Assembly: GCF_001429725.1 (NCBI RefSeq)
Contig: NZ_LMHV01000041.1
Location: 310,001 to 374,000, forward strand
Source of the DNA: Rhizobium sp. Root708
GTDB taxonomy: Bacteria > Pseudomonadota > Alphaproteobacteria > Rhizobiales > Rhizobiaceae
Length of the DNA: 64,000 bases
Direction: 5' to 3'
Of the stretch, positions 1 to 7,898 are shown one piece after another (the first letter of the stretch is position 1; every line of letters begins with the position of its first letter). A program made the position numbers and the translations under genes. The notes beneath the pieces are model-generated. The model did not search any database. It saw only the letters and a program-made list of their open reading frames with translations, and had not been told where the DNA came from.

Positions 1-208
1 CGACGTAGTGGAGGAATTGAAATACGACGGGCTGACCGAGATCAAGCTGAGTCCGCAACGCATCGATCTGCGCCTGCGTCGCCCCGGGGCCGAGCAGCGT
101 CACAGCCGGATCGCCCGGGATCAGTCGAACCAGGGAAAAAACGATGACCAGAACGATGCACATGACGGGTATCAGCGCGATCAGTCGTCGTATGATGAAA
201 CTCGCCAT
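1..208 (-). CDS. ABC transporter permease, DppB/GsiC type (partial, N-terminus only)
   Basis: Inner-membrane subunit of a peptide-type ABC importer. Only the first 69 or so residues lie in the window; the rest runs off the left edge. The translation starts MASFIIRRLIAL, followed by a hydrophobic first membrane segment (about residues 9-30) and the sequence RLIPGDPA, which is typical of the DppB/OppB/GsiC N-terminus just after TM1. The ATG at 208 is preceded by GGAAAG. It lies 124 bp downstream of the binding-protein gene on the same strand, with a stem-loop between them, so the two are probably co-transcribed. Family call from the N-terminus is firm; the substrate is not known. Confidence 0.85.
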   Translation of the reverse strand, partial: MASFIIRRLIALIPVMCIVLVIVFSLVRLIPGDPAVTLLGPGATQAQIDALRTQLDLGQPVVFQFLHYV

Positions 209-288
209 GCCTTTCCACTCATCAATGGGAGCCGCCCGCCTCGGCGGGTGGCCACTGTTCGATTGCCGGTGCCGGGGCGCGGTGGTGC

Positions 289-316
289 CACGAGCGAGAC
301 GTCAGGATCGCTCGTG
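289..316 (-). other. stem-loop after the binding-protein gene
   Basis: Perfect 9-bp inverted repeat, CACGAGCGA (289-297) and TCGCTCGTG (308-316), with a 10-nt loop. It sits 16 bp downstream of the binding-protein stop and upstream of the permease start. No T-run follows on the transcribed strand, so it looks more like an mRNA 3'-end stabiliser or attenuator than a full terminator. Similar hairpins follow three other binding-protein genes in this window. Confidence 0.6.
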
Positions 317-332
317 TTCTAGCGCAGCTTCG

Positions 333-1895
333 TCACTTCTTGTAGACGGACCAGTATTCGTTGAGCGGCGGTGCGCTGTTAACGACGAGTCCCTCGACAT
401 TGGCGCGCGTGAACACGATCAGCTTGGGGCTGAAGAGATAGGCGCCCGGAACGCGCTTGGCGATTTCCTCCTGAACCTCGAAATAGAGCTTCTTGCGGGC
501 TTCCATATCCGAAGTCTGCTGCGCCTTGACGATGAGGTCATCGAGGTCCTTGTCCCCAGGCATGCGGAAGGTCATGGCCGTGTCGGCCAGAGACGACAGG
601 TAGCCGATTGTGATGTGCGCATCCGGATCGTTGTACCAGGGCTGGCGACCATCGAGCGCGACATCGAACTGGCCCGATGTCTGCAACGCCCGCAACGCGG
701 GGAACTCGGTCTGCTCGATTGTGGCGTTGATGCCGATGTCGGCGAGGTTCGCCTGGACAAAGGTGGCAACAGCGCCCCAAAGCGGCCCTTGGAAGCTATA
801 GAGCTTCAGGTTGACGCTGGACGGATCGACGCCGGCTTCCGCCAAAAGCTTCTTCGCCAGGTCCGGATCATAAGCGGGCGCAAGTTCCTTCATCTTCGGA
901 TTGAACGCCCAGCTGTTGCTGGTCAGAGGACCGTAGACGCGCTCGGCAGTGCCTCCAAAGACGCCCTGCAGGAGGCCGTCATAGTCGATCGCGTGCGCGA
1001 TTGCCTCGCGTGCCTTGACGTTGGCGAAGGGACCGTCCTTCTTGTTGTTGTTGAACTCGAGCTGACGGATGATCTGGCTCGATGTTTCGAGCACCTTCAC
1101 ATCCTTGTTGCCCTTCAGCGCTTCGATATCTTCCGCAGCGATGGCTGACAGCTGGCCCTGCTGCTGAACGATGTCCACGCCGCCGCTTTCGAGCTCGAGC
1201 CGGCGCGTCGAAGCATCGGGAATGACGCGGTAGATGATCTTGGAAAGCTTGGGCGCACCACGGAAGTAATCCGGGTTAGCCTCGAGAACGACGTTCGTGT
1301 CGGCCTGGGCACTCTTGAAGACAAAAGGACCAGTGCCGACGGGATTGGCGGCAAACTTCTCGCCATACTTCTCCACCGCGGTCGGGCTCACGATTGCCGA
1401 CTGTGGCTGCGCGAGGATCGACAAAAATGCCGGATAGGCGGCTGAAAGTGTGATCTTCACCTCGTCCGGCGAGACGACGGCGATATCCTTGATGAGGTCA
1501 AAGGTCGCCTTGACGTAGGAATTTGTTGTCTTGGTGCGTTCGAGCGAGAACTTCACGGCGGCGGCATCGAAAGGCGTGCCATCCTGGAATTTCACGCCGT
1601 CACGGAGCTTGAAGTCGAATTCCTTGCCATCAGGGGAAACAGTCCAGCTCGCGGCAAGGCGGCCTTCCAGATCCTTGAAGTCGGGCGCCGTCCAGGCGAC
1701 CAGCGTGTCAAAGACGTTCAGAATGATCTCGCTGCCAACCGGCTCGGCCTTGTTGGTGCCGGGCTCGAGGCTGACGGGATCAGAGGGAACGGCGACGACG
1801 AGCGTCTTCAACTGTTCCGCGTCCTGCGCGATCGCGTTGCCGGCAACGAGCGGCAATGCCACCATCGCTGCGAAAAATCCCTTCCAGACTTTCAT
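333..1895 (-). CDS. ABC transporter substrate-binding protein, family 5 (peptide/nickel/glutathione type)
   Basis: Periplasmic receptor of a peptide-type importer, 520 aa, the usual length for SBP_bac_5 proteins. A Sec signal peptide is visible (MKVWKGFFAAMVALPLVAG, cleavage near NAIAQ). The mature protein has family-5 landmarks: EPGTNKAEPVG near the start, the FDTLV and DGKEFDFKLRDGVKFQDG motifs, and FDAAAVKFSLER. I chose the ATG at 1895 because it begins the signal peptide and has AAGGGG upstream; the open frame continues to 2051 but that extension looks non-coding. The gene is upstream of the permease and downstream of a palindrome shared with two other promoters. Substrate is unknown; oligopeptide, glutathione or a cyclic amide are all possible. 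Confidence 0.9.
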   Translation of the reverse strand: MKVWKGFFAAMVALPLVAGNAIAQDAEQLKTLVVAVPSDPVSLEPGTNKAEPVGSEIILNVFDTLVAWTAPDFKDLEGRLAASWTVSPDGKEFDFKLRDGVKFQDGTPFDAAAVKFSLERTKTTNSYVKATFDLIKDIAVVSPDEVKITLSAAYPAFLSILAQPQSAIVSPTAVEKYGEKFAANPVGTGPFVFKSAQADTNVVLEANPDYFRGAPKLSKIIYRVIPDASTRRLELESGGVDIVQQQGQLSAIAAEDIEALKGNKDVKVLETSSQIIRQLEFNNNKKDGPFANVKAREAIAHAIDYDGLLQGVFGGTAERVYGPLTSNSWAFNPKMKELAPAYDPDLAKKLLAEAGVDPSSVNLKLYSFQGPLWGAVATFVQANLADIGINATIEQTEFPALRALQTSGQFDVALDGRQPWYNDPDAHITIGYLSSLADTAMTFRMPGDKDLDDLIVKAQQTSDMEARKKLYFEVQEEIAKRVPGAYLFSPKLIVFTRANVEGLVVNSAPPLNEYWSVYKK

Positions 1896-1972
1896 TCTAC
1901 GCCCCTTTCGTAGTCGTGGCTTTCGTTCAAAAGCCGTTCTCGTCGACACTGACATCGCTTGGTCATTCCGTG

Positions 1973-1990
1973 ATATACTACGAAATATAT
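1973..1990. promoter_or_regulatory. GntR operator candidate, site A
   Basis: ATATA-CT-ACGA-AA-TATAT, one of three copies of a palindrome ATATA-YY-ACGT-RR-TATAT in this region. It lies about 80 bp upstream of the binding-protein start. The others are in front of the rhodanese/ATPase pair and the GntR/racemase pair. The arms match perfectly here; the centre has one mismatch. It is probably bound by the FCD-type GntR protein encoded nearby, by analogy with the family. That assignment is inference. Confidence 0.6.
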
Positions 1991-2145
1991 CATCAGAAAT
2001 GAGACTGTAAAGCGTGCTTGGCGACTGTTTAGACAATCGCCAAAATCGCACATTCTTTATGCAATATAAGAAAAAATATGCCGATTATTCGCGCATTATG
2101 AGAACAGAAACAGGGGATCGGGCTTGGAACCGGTCAGACGCCAAT

Positions 2146-3003
2146 TCAAAGCGGATCCGCGCCCGTTATCACCGGACGTGTCGGATCGCTGATCCAGGCA
2201 GACCAAGAACCCGGATACATGGCCGCCTCTACACCGATCGAGGCAAGCGCCAGAACTGTATGCGCCGCCGACATGCCGGCACCGCAATAGACCCCCACCG
2301 GACATGATCCATCCGCCCCGAGCGCACGATACATTTCCGTCAGCGTGGCCCCGTCGGTAAAGTTGCCGTAGTCGGTGAGATTGTCCGGTGCCGGCGCGCT
2401 GATCGCATAGGGAATATGGCCTCTTGCCGGCTGCCCCGGCGCAACCGCGCCACCGATGTAATTGGGCCTGATGCGTGCATCGAGCAACACCGCCTCCTTG
2501 CCGAGACGCAAGGCAGCATCCGCATCGAGCTCCTGCATATGGCCGGCGGATAGCTCGATTTCGTTTGGCTGCGGCCTTGCAAACTTTTCCGTCGTCGGAA
2601 GTCCAGAGGCACGCCATGCCGGCATGCCGCCATCGAGTACGCGGACATCGGGTAGGCCGGCCCACCGCAGTACCCACCACGCTCTCGCCGCCGTCATGCT
2701 GCGATCGCCGTCATAGACGACAATCGTGCTCTCCTTGCGCAGCCCCCAGCGCCGGGCCTTTTCCTGCAGATCAACAATGTCCGGCAAGGGCCGCTGCCCA
2801 CCCTCGAAGGAGGCCGGCGCCTGAAAATCGGTATAAGCTTCCGTATCGATTGCCCCCTCGATACGCGCCCCATTAAAAGATGGCGCACCCGTATAGGGAT
2901 TGATCGAATGAACCGCCAGCACCGTGACGTCTGCACCTGATTTGCGAAGCTCGTCCAGTTCGACGGGTGTCAGAAGAACTTTTTTTCGGACGTCGTCGGT
3001 CAT
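2146..3003 (-). CDS. sulfurtransferase, tandem rhodanese domains (SseA type)
   Basis: Thiosulfate or 3-mercaptopyruvate sulfurtransferase-like protein of 285 aa, the standard two-domain length. The inactive N-terminal domain carries VVYDGDRSMTAARAWWVL and RVLDGGMPAW. The C-terminal domain carries LLDARIRPNYIG and the active loop CGAGMS with the persulfide cysteine at about residue 240, so it should be catalytically competent. No signal peptide, hence cytoplasmic. It reads toward the peptide-type binding protein and is divergent from the ATPase gene, with a shared operator between them. A sulfurtransferase in a transport and catabolic regulon that also holds a PatB C-S lyase hints at a sulfur-containing substrate; this is inference. 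Confidence 0.88.
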   Translation of the reverse strand: MTDDVRKKVLLTPVELDELRKSGADVTVLAVHSINPYTGAPSFNGARIEGAIDTEAYTDFQAPASFEGGQRPLPDIVDLQEKARRWGLRKESTIVVYDGDRSMTAARAWWVLRWAGLPDVRVLDGGMPAWRASGLPTTEKFARPQPNEIELSAGHMQELDADAALRLGKEAVLLDARIRPNYIGGAVAPGQPARGHIPYAISAPAPDNLTDYGNFTDGATLTEMYRALGADGSCPVGVYCGAGMSAAHTVLALASIGVEAAMYPGSWSAWISDPTRPVITGADPL

Positions 3004-3073
3004 GGCGCCAACTTCTTTGCAAGCGGAGGAATTTCACCATCCTCCTTCATCCAATCCAGCTTGGCAAGCTGAA

Positions 3074-3091
3074 ATATCTTACGTAGTATAT
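3074..3091. promoter_or_regulatory. GntR operator candidate, site B
   Basis: ATATC-TT-ACGT-AG-TATAT, a second copy of the palindrome, with one mismatch in the left arm. It is located between the divergent rhodanese (start 3003) and double ATPase (start 3151) genes, so one bound regulator could control both. Confidence 0.6.
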
Positions 3092-3150
3092 CACGACCTT
3101 TCGTCTTTTGAACGGAAGGCGACAGCCCTACGGCCACAGGAGCGTCCCAC

Positions 3151-4944
3151 GTGACCATCTTATCCGTCGAACATCTGACAACCTCCTTTCGCCGTGCCGG
3201 AGAATGGACGCCTGTTGTCAACGATGTCAGCCTGACGGTGGCTGCCGGCGAGACGGTGGCGATCGTCGGCGAGTCCGGCTCCGGAAAGAGCGTGACGGCG
3301 ATGTCGATCATGCGCCTGCTTCCGGAAAAAACCTCTCGGATCGCGGGTAGCGTCAAGCTCAATGGAAGAGAGCTGTTGACCGTGCCGGAGCGCGAGATGC
3401 AGGACATCAGGGGCAACGAGGTCGCGATGATCTTTCAGGAGCCGATGACGTCCCTCAATCCGGTGCTCACCGTCGGCCGCCAGATCGCGGAGGCAATTCG
3501 GCGCCACCGCGGGGTCAGCGCCACCGAGGCTCGCGCGCAGACAATCGCCTTGCTGGACCGGGTGCGCATTCCGGCGGCCGCGAAGCGTTTCGACGAATAT
3601 CCGCACGAGCTTTCCGGCGGCACGCTGCAGCGCGTGATGATCGCCATGGCGCTGGCCTGCAGACCGAAGCTTTTGATTGCCGACGAACCAACCACCGCGC
3701 TCGATGTTACGGTGCAGGCCGAAATCCTCGGCCTCATCAAGAGCCTTCAGGACGAAGAGCAGATGGGCGTGCTCTTTATCACCCACGACATGGGCGTAGT
3801 CGCCGAGATCGCCGACCGGACTGTCGTGATGTTCCGCTCGCGCGCACTGGAAAGCGGGCCGACGGATGCGATCTTTGCCGAGCCCGAGAACGCCTACACG
3901 AAGGCATTGCTCTCGGCCGTGCCGAAACTCGGTTCGATGACCGGGCGCTCGAATCCCGCGACCTTTCCGCTGGTTGACGTCCAAAGCGGCCTTGCGCTTG
4001 GAGAGCGCGAGGTCGCTCGCGCCGGCGAGCGCAACGTTCTCGAGGTCGGCAACCTCGTTGCACGATTCGATATCAAGAGCGGCGTACTCGGCCGCGTAAC
4101 CGGCCGCGTGCACGCGGTCGAAGACGTCTCGTTCGATCTGAAAGAGGGCGAAACCCTTTCCCTGGTTGGAGAATCCGGTTGCGGCAAGTCGACGACCGGC
4201 CGCGCGGTGCTGCGGCTGATCGAACCTGTGAGCGGCAGCATCCGCATCAATGGGGAAGATATCCGCGCGATGACGCCGGGCATGCTCACGCGCCAGCGCC
4301 GCCAGATGCAGATGATCTTCCAGGATCCCTATTCCAGCCTCAACCCGCGCATGCGCATCGGCGATGCCATCGCCGAGCCGTTGATCGCTCACAGGTTGGC
4401 CTCGAAGACTGAAGCCATAGCCAAAGCCGTCGATCTTCTCGAACGGGTCGGGCTAAATGCCGATATGGCGCGGCGCTTTCCGCACGAATTCTCCGGCGGC
4501 CAGCGCCAGCGCATCAGCATCGCGCGCGCCTTGACGCTGAACCCGAACCTGATTGTTGCCGACGAGGCTGTCTCCGCACTCGACGTGTCGATCAAGGCGC
4601 AGGTGGTGAACCTCATGCTGGAATTGCAGGAAAGCCTGAAAATCGCCTATCTCTTCATCAGCCACGATATGGCTGTCGTCGAGCGCGTGAGCCACCGGGT
4701 CGCGGTCATGTATCTCGGCGAGATCGTTGAAATCGGATCGCGCGAGCAGATTTTCGCCAGCCCTCAACATGCTTACACCAAGCGGCTACTGGATGCCGTT
4801 CCGATTGCCGATCCAAGCCGCCGCCACGTTCGCACGCGCCAGCCTGGCATCGAACTCGGAAGTGCCATCAGGCCGGCGAACTACGTCCCGCTGAAGGCGA
4901 CCTATCGCGAGGCGGCACCGGGTCACCTCGTCAAGCAAGCCTAG
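3151..4944 (+). CDS. ABC transporter ATP-binding protein, fused DppD-DppF (GsiA type)
   Basis: Energises the peptide-type importer. It is 597 aa and fuses two nucleotide-binding domains that are often separate genes. Domain 1 has Walker A GESGSGKS (residues 40-47), signature LSGGTLQR and Walker B LLIADEPTTALD. Domain 2 has GESGCGKST, FSGGQRQRISIARAL and LIVADEAVSALD, followed by the C-terminal oligopeptide-transporter tail (YTKRLLDAVP). Starts at a GTG with AGGAG upstream. It is divergent from the rhodanese gene and separated from the permease and binding protein, but the shared operator ties them together. In the second Walker B the usual Pro after the Glu is Ala, which is probably tolerated. 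Confidence 0.9.
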   Translation: MTILSVEHLTTSFRRAGEWTPVVNDVSLTVAAGETVAIVGESGSGKSVTAMSIMRLLPEKTSRIAGSVKLNGRELLTVPEREMQDIRGNEVAMIFQEPMTSLNPVLTVGRQIAEAIRRHRGVSATEARAQTIALLDRVRIPAAAKRFDEYPHELSGGTLQRVMIAMALACRPKLLIADEPTTALDVTVQAEILGLIKSLQDEEQMGVLFITHDMGVVAEIADRTVVMFRSRALESGPTDAIFAEPENAYTKALLSAVPKLGSMTGRSNPATFPLVDVQSGLALGEREVARAGERNVLEVGNLVARFDIKSGVLGRVTGRVHAVEDVSFDLKEGETLSLVGESGCGKSTTGRAVLRLIEPVSGSIRINGEDIRAMTPGMLTRQRRQMQMIFQDPYSSLNPRMRIGDAIAEPLIAHRLASKTEAIAKAVDLLERVGLNADMARRFPHEFSGGQRQRISIARALTLNPNLIVADEAVSALDVSIKAQVVNLMLELQESLKIAYLFISHDMAVVERVSHRVAVMYLGEIVEIGSREQIFASPQHAYTKRLLDAVPIADPSRRHVRTRQPGIELGSAIRPANYVPLKATYREAAPGHLVKQA

Positions 4945-4959
4945 CGCACCAGCGTTTCA

Positions 4960-5676
4960 TCAAAGAGTGAAACCGCCCTGCGCGTTTGAAATCAGCGCGT
5001 TGAGCAAACCCTTGCGCGTATTTTCGTTGTGCTCGACCATTGCCGCGCGGGCCTTGTCACCGTCGCGCTCGCGCAGGACGGTCACGATCCGATGATGGTC
5101 GTTGGCCGTCTCGGGATTAATGTCGCGAATTCTTGTCCCCATGTAGAAGAGGCGGGCGCACTCCTCGAGATGGCTCATCACCAGGGAATGCAGGCGTGGG
5201 TTACGCGAACCCTGCGCGATTGCCGAGTGAAACTCCTCATTGGAATCGACGAAGGTTTTTGTACTGACATTCTCGCCCACGACGTAGCTTGCATTGGCCA
5301 GCTGATCGAGCGCATCCAGCTCTGCCTCGGTCAGGTTCTTCGCGGCAAGTGCGGCAGCTGTTCCCTCAAGTACGCCGCGAACGGCAAAAAGGTCATTCAT
5401 ATCGTTGACGGTAACCGGCTTGACGCGATAGCCGCGCCGCGGGAACGCTTCCATGAACCCTTCGACGCACAGGCGCGCCATCGCCTCGCGCACCGGCGTC
5501 TTGCTCATTTCCAGCTTCTCGGCGAGTTCGGGTTCGGAGACGGCCATGCCCGGCGCCAACTGGCCGACGATGATCCGCTCGCGCAAGATGATATAGGCTT
5601 GCTCCGTCAGCGATTTCGCCCGTCTTTCCGACGTCGGCCCCGACCTGTCAGTGCTGTTCAAAAACCCATCTCCCAT
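4960..5676 (-). CDS. GntR-family transcriptional regulator, FCD domain
   Basis: DNA-binding regulator of about 238 aa. The N-terminal winged helix includes LTEQAYIILRERIIVGQLAPG, and the PELAEKLEMSKTPVREAMARL segment is the classic GntR recognition helix. The rest is an all-helical FCD ligand domain (LFAVRGVLEGTAAALAA, with metal-binding type histidines such as EFHSAIAQ and NDHHRIV). The frame is open to an ATG at 5784, but that extension looks non-coding and would put the start within 11 bp of the operator. I therefore prefer the ATG at 5676, although its ribosome site is poor. Divergent from the catabolic operon; likely autoregulated through site C and controlling sites A and B. Confidence 0.9.
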   Translation of the reverse strand: MGDGFLNSTDRSGPTSERRAKSLTEQAYIILRERIIVGQLAPGMAVSEPELAEKLEMSKTPVREAMARLCVEGFMEAFPRRGYRVKPVTVNDMNDLFAVRGVLEGTAAALAAKNLTEAELDALDQLANASYVVGENVSTKTFVDSNEEFHSAIAQGSRNPRLHSLVMSHLEECARLFYMGTRIRDINPETANDHHRIVTVLRERDGDKARAAMVEHNENTRKGLLNALISNAQGGFTL

Positions 5677-5794
5677 CCGACCACAACAGGGCCACGCTGC
5701 TTTCTCGCCATACATCGCCGGCAAGTCAAAGGCTTTCGATATTACGAACATTCGCGTCTCGGGCAAACTGGACTTTGACACCATCTCGCCTGTA

Positions 5795-5812
5795 ATATAT
5801 TACGTGGTATAT
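5795..5812. promoter_or_regulatory. GntR operator candidate, site C
   Basis: ATATA-TT-ACGT-GG-TATAT, the best of the three copies: both 5-bp arms and the ACGT centre are intact. It sits in the divergent promoter region between the GntR gene and the racemase operon, consistent with autoregulation plus control of the catabolic operon. Confidence 0.65.
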
Positions 5813-5859
5813 CTTGATTGCGCAATCGCCATGGCTGCGCACGAACCCAAGGGTGCGTC

Positions 5860-6522
5860 GTGTCCGACATTCTTGTCATCAACCCCAACAGCTCTGCTTC
5901 GGTCACCCGTTCCATGGAGGCATGTCTGAGCCCTATTCGGGCTGCGACATCGCACAGGATCGAATGCGTCGAACTTGCGAAATCACCGCCGGGGATCGAG
6001 ACTGACGCGCACGTCAGCGAGGTTATTCCGAACATCGTTGAAGCAATTTCAGCCTCATCGGCCGATGCCTTCGTGCTCGCCTGTTTCTCCGATCCCGGCA
6101 TCGCGCATGTCCGCAAGCTGTCGGATCGCCCGGTTCTCGGCATCGCTGAATCCGCCTACCTCGCCGCGATTGGCCTCGGGGCACGATTTGGCGTCATCTC
6201 GCTCGGCCCCTCCTCGATCGCCCGCCACTTGCGTTACCTCAAGGAGCTGCAACTCGAGCGCCGCCTCGCCGGCGATCGGTCGATTGATATGACGGTCGTA
6301 CAGCTGATGTCGGGCAACGTCGTCGAGACGGTATCACGCACCGCTCGTCTTTTGCGCGACGAGGATGGCGCCGACGTCGTCATCCTCGGCTGCGCCGGCC
6401 TCGGCGCCTATCGAACCGCGCTGCAGGACAGCCTGGGCATTCCCGTTGTCGATCCGGTTCAGGCTGGCGTCGCGCTCGCCTGCACCAATCTCGACCTCGC
6501 TTACGGAAAGACGAAACAATGA
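5860..6522 (+). CDS. Asp/Glu/hydantoin racemase family protein
   Basis: Cofactor-independent two-base racemase family, 220 aa, of the HyuE/Asp-Glu racemase type. It starts MSDILVINPNSSASVT, the usual opening of hydantoin racemases. The two catalytic cysteines are present in their expected contexts: VLACFSDPG (Cys about 75) and ILGCAGLG (Cys about 178). I chose the GTG at 5860 because AAGGG lies 8 nt upstream and the protein then starts on its first beta strand. It overlaps the next gene by 4 bp (ATGA), so the two are translationally coupled. With a hydantoinase-like neighbour it probably racemises a 5-substituted hydantoin or related cyclic amide. Confidence 0.85.
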   Translation: MSDILVINPNSSASVTRSMEACLSPIRAATSHRIECVELAKSPPGIETDAHVSEVIPNIVEAISASSADAFVLACFSDPGIAHVRKLSDRPVLGIAESAYLAAIGLGARFGVISLGPSSIARHLRYLKELQLERRLAGDRSIDMTVVQLMSGNVVETVSRTARLLRDEDGADVVILGCAGLGAYRTALQDSLGIPVVDPVQAGVALACTNLDLAYGKTKQ

Positions 6523-7883
6523 CGTTTGATCTTGTAGTAAGCGGCACCGTTGTTCTTCCGGACGGGCCGGCTGAAAACACCTGGGTCGCTGTCAGCGACG
6601 GCAAGATCGCAGCCATCGGAACCGGCAGCGCACCTGCGGCAAAGGAAATCTTCGACGCCGGCGACGATCTGATCATACCCGGCGTGGTCGATGGCCAGAC
6701 ACACGCCTGCAGTTACGGCGGTCTTCCCGGCATTCGGTCGACCACCCGCTCGGCGATCGCCGGCGGCGTGACGACGATCGTCGACATGCCCTACGACAAC
6801 CCGGTTCCGTTGAACTCGCTGGAGCGCCTCGACGACAAGATAGCAGCCATCACCGAGCACGCCCATGCCGATGTCGCGCTCTACGGCACGATACTGCCCG
6901 GCCAAACGACCGACGACGTCGAGCCGTTGATCGAAGGCGGTGTGGTTGCCTTCAAGATTTCCACCTTCGAAAGCAGCCCGACGCGCTTTCCACGCATCGC
7001 CTCCGACCAGATCCTCGCGACGTTTCTCGCACTTCGCGACACGAGAATTCCACTCGGCGTGCACAATGAAGACCAGGAGATCGTCAGGGCTTATATCGCC
7101 GCTGCGAAAGCCTCAAACCGCAATGGCATCGAGGCGCACTCCGGGAGCCGGCCGCCGGCCGCCGAGTTGGCGGCAACGGCCCAGTTCCTTGAGCTTGGGG
7201 CGGCTTCCGGCGCCCATGCGCACATTGTTCACCTGACGACACCGCGCGGCTTTCAGCTTGTCGACAACTACCTTGCCGACGGCTTCAGGGCGACTGGCGA
7301 ACTCTGCGTTCATTATCTCTGGTTCGACCCGGATCGCGACGGCGCCGAACTCGGCGCCCGCATGAAGGTCAACCCGCCGATCCGTCCGGGCCAGATCGAC
7401 GCCCTGTGGGATGAGATCCTCTCTGGCCGTGTTGCCTTTGTCAGCTCCGACCATTCGAGCTGGCCCGTTGACAACAAGTTCACGCCGTCGATCTTCGACG
7501 CAGGCGCCGGCGTGCCGGGGCTGGAAACACTGCTTCCCGCTTTCTATACGGCGGCAGACAACCGTCGCCTTGATGCCGCGACGATCACCGTCGAGCAGCT
7601 TTGCGAGCGCCCCGCGAAATTCTTCGGGCTCTGGCCGAGGAAGGGCGCGATCCGGCTTGGCGCGGATGCCGACCTCGCGGTCCTCTCGCGCAGGCCGCAG
7701 ATATGGGACTCCTCCCGGGCCCATGACGAGCTCTGCTGGAGCCCCTTTGATGGCCGCGCATTCTGCGTGACCGTCACCCGCACCTATCTCGGCGGGCAAC
7801 TCGCATGGGACGGTGTGGCCGTCGTCAACAACCCCGGAGCCGGGCGCTTTGTTCGCCGTGGCAGCTCTCACTGGTTTGAATAG
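6519..7883 (+). CDS. cyclic amidohydrolase (allantoinase / dihydropyrimidinase / hydantoinase-like)
   Basis: Amidohydrolase-superfamily enzyme of 454 aa, expected to open a cyclic amide ring. Most ligands of the binuclear metal site are visible: the carboxylated lysine (AFKIST, Lys146), His182 (GVHNEDQE), His238 (HIVHLTT) and Asp311 (SSDHSSWP). The first motif, normally D-x-H-x-H, reads D-G-Q-T-H (residues 58-62), so the first His is Gln. The C-terminus has the typical composite domain (KGAIRLGADADLAVL). It overlaps the racemase by 4 bp and is followed by a DapA-family gene 15 bp on. No carbamoylase gene is nearby, so conventional hydantoin degradation to an amino acid cannot be completed by this cluster alone. 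Confidence 0.85.
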   Translation: MTFDLVVSGTVVLPDGPAENTWVAVSDGKIAAIGTGSAPAAKEIFDAGDDLIIPGVVDGQTHACSYGGLPGIRSTTRSAIAGGVTTIVDMPYDNPVPLNSLERLDDKIAAITEHAHADVALYGTILPGQTTDDVEPLIEGGVVAFKISTFESSPTRFPRIASDQILATFLALRDTRIPLGVHNEDQEIVRAYIAAAKASNRNGIEAHSGSRPPAAELAATAQFLELGAASGAHAHIVHLTTPRGFQLVDNYLADGFRATGELCVHYLWFDPDRDGAELGARMKVNPPIRPGQIDALWDEILSGRVAFVSSDHSSWPVDNKFTPSIFDAGAGVPGLETLLPAFYTAADNRRLDAATITVEQLCERPAKFFGLWPRKGAIRLGADADLAVLSRRPQIWDSSRAHDELCWSPFDGRAFCVTVTRTYLGGQLAWDGVAVVNNPGAGRFVRRGSSHWFE

Positions 7884-7898
7884 GATCGGATAGCCATC

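Noticed and set aside
144..1148. 334-aa plus-strand open frame overlapping the family 5 binding protein
   Set aside because: It is antisense to a clear binding-protein gene. No ribosome site, no recognisable domain and a composition typical of high-GC shadow frames.
3160..4392. 410-aa minus-strand open frame under the double ATPase
   Set aside because: Opposite strand of a certain gene with intact Walker motifs; no ribosome site and no family similarity.
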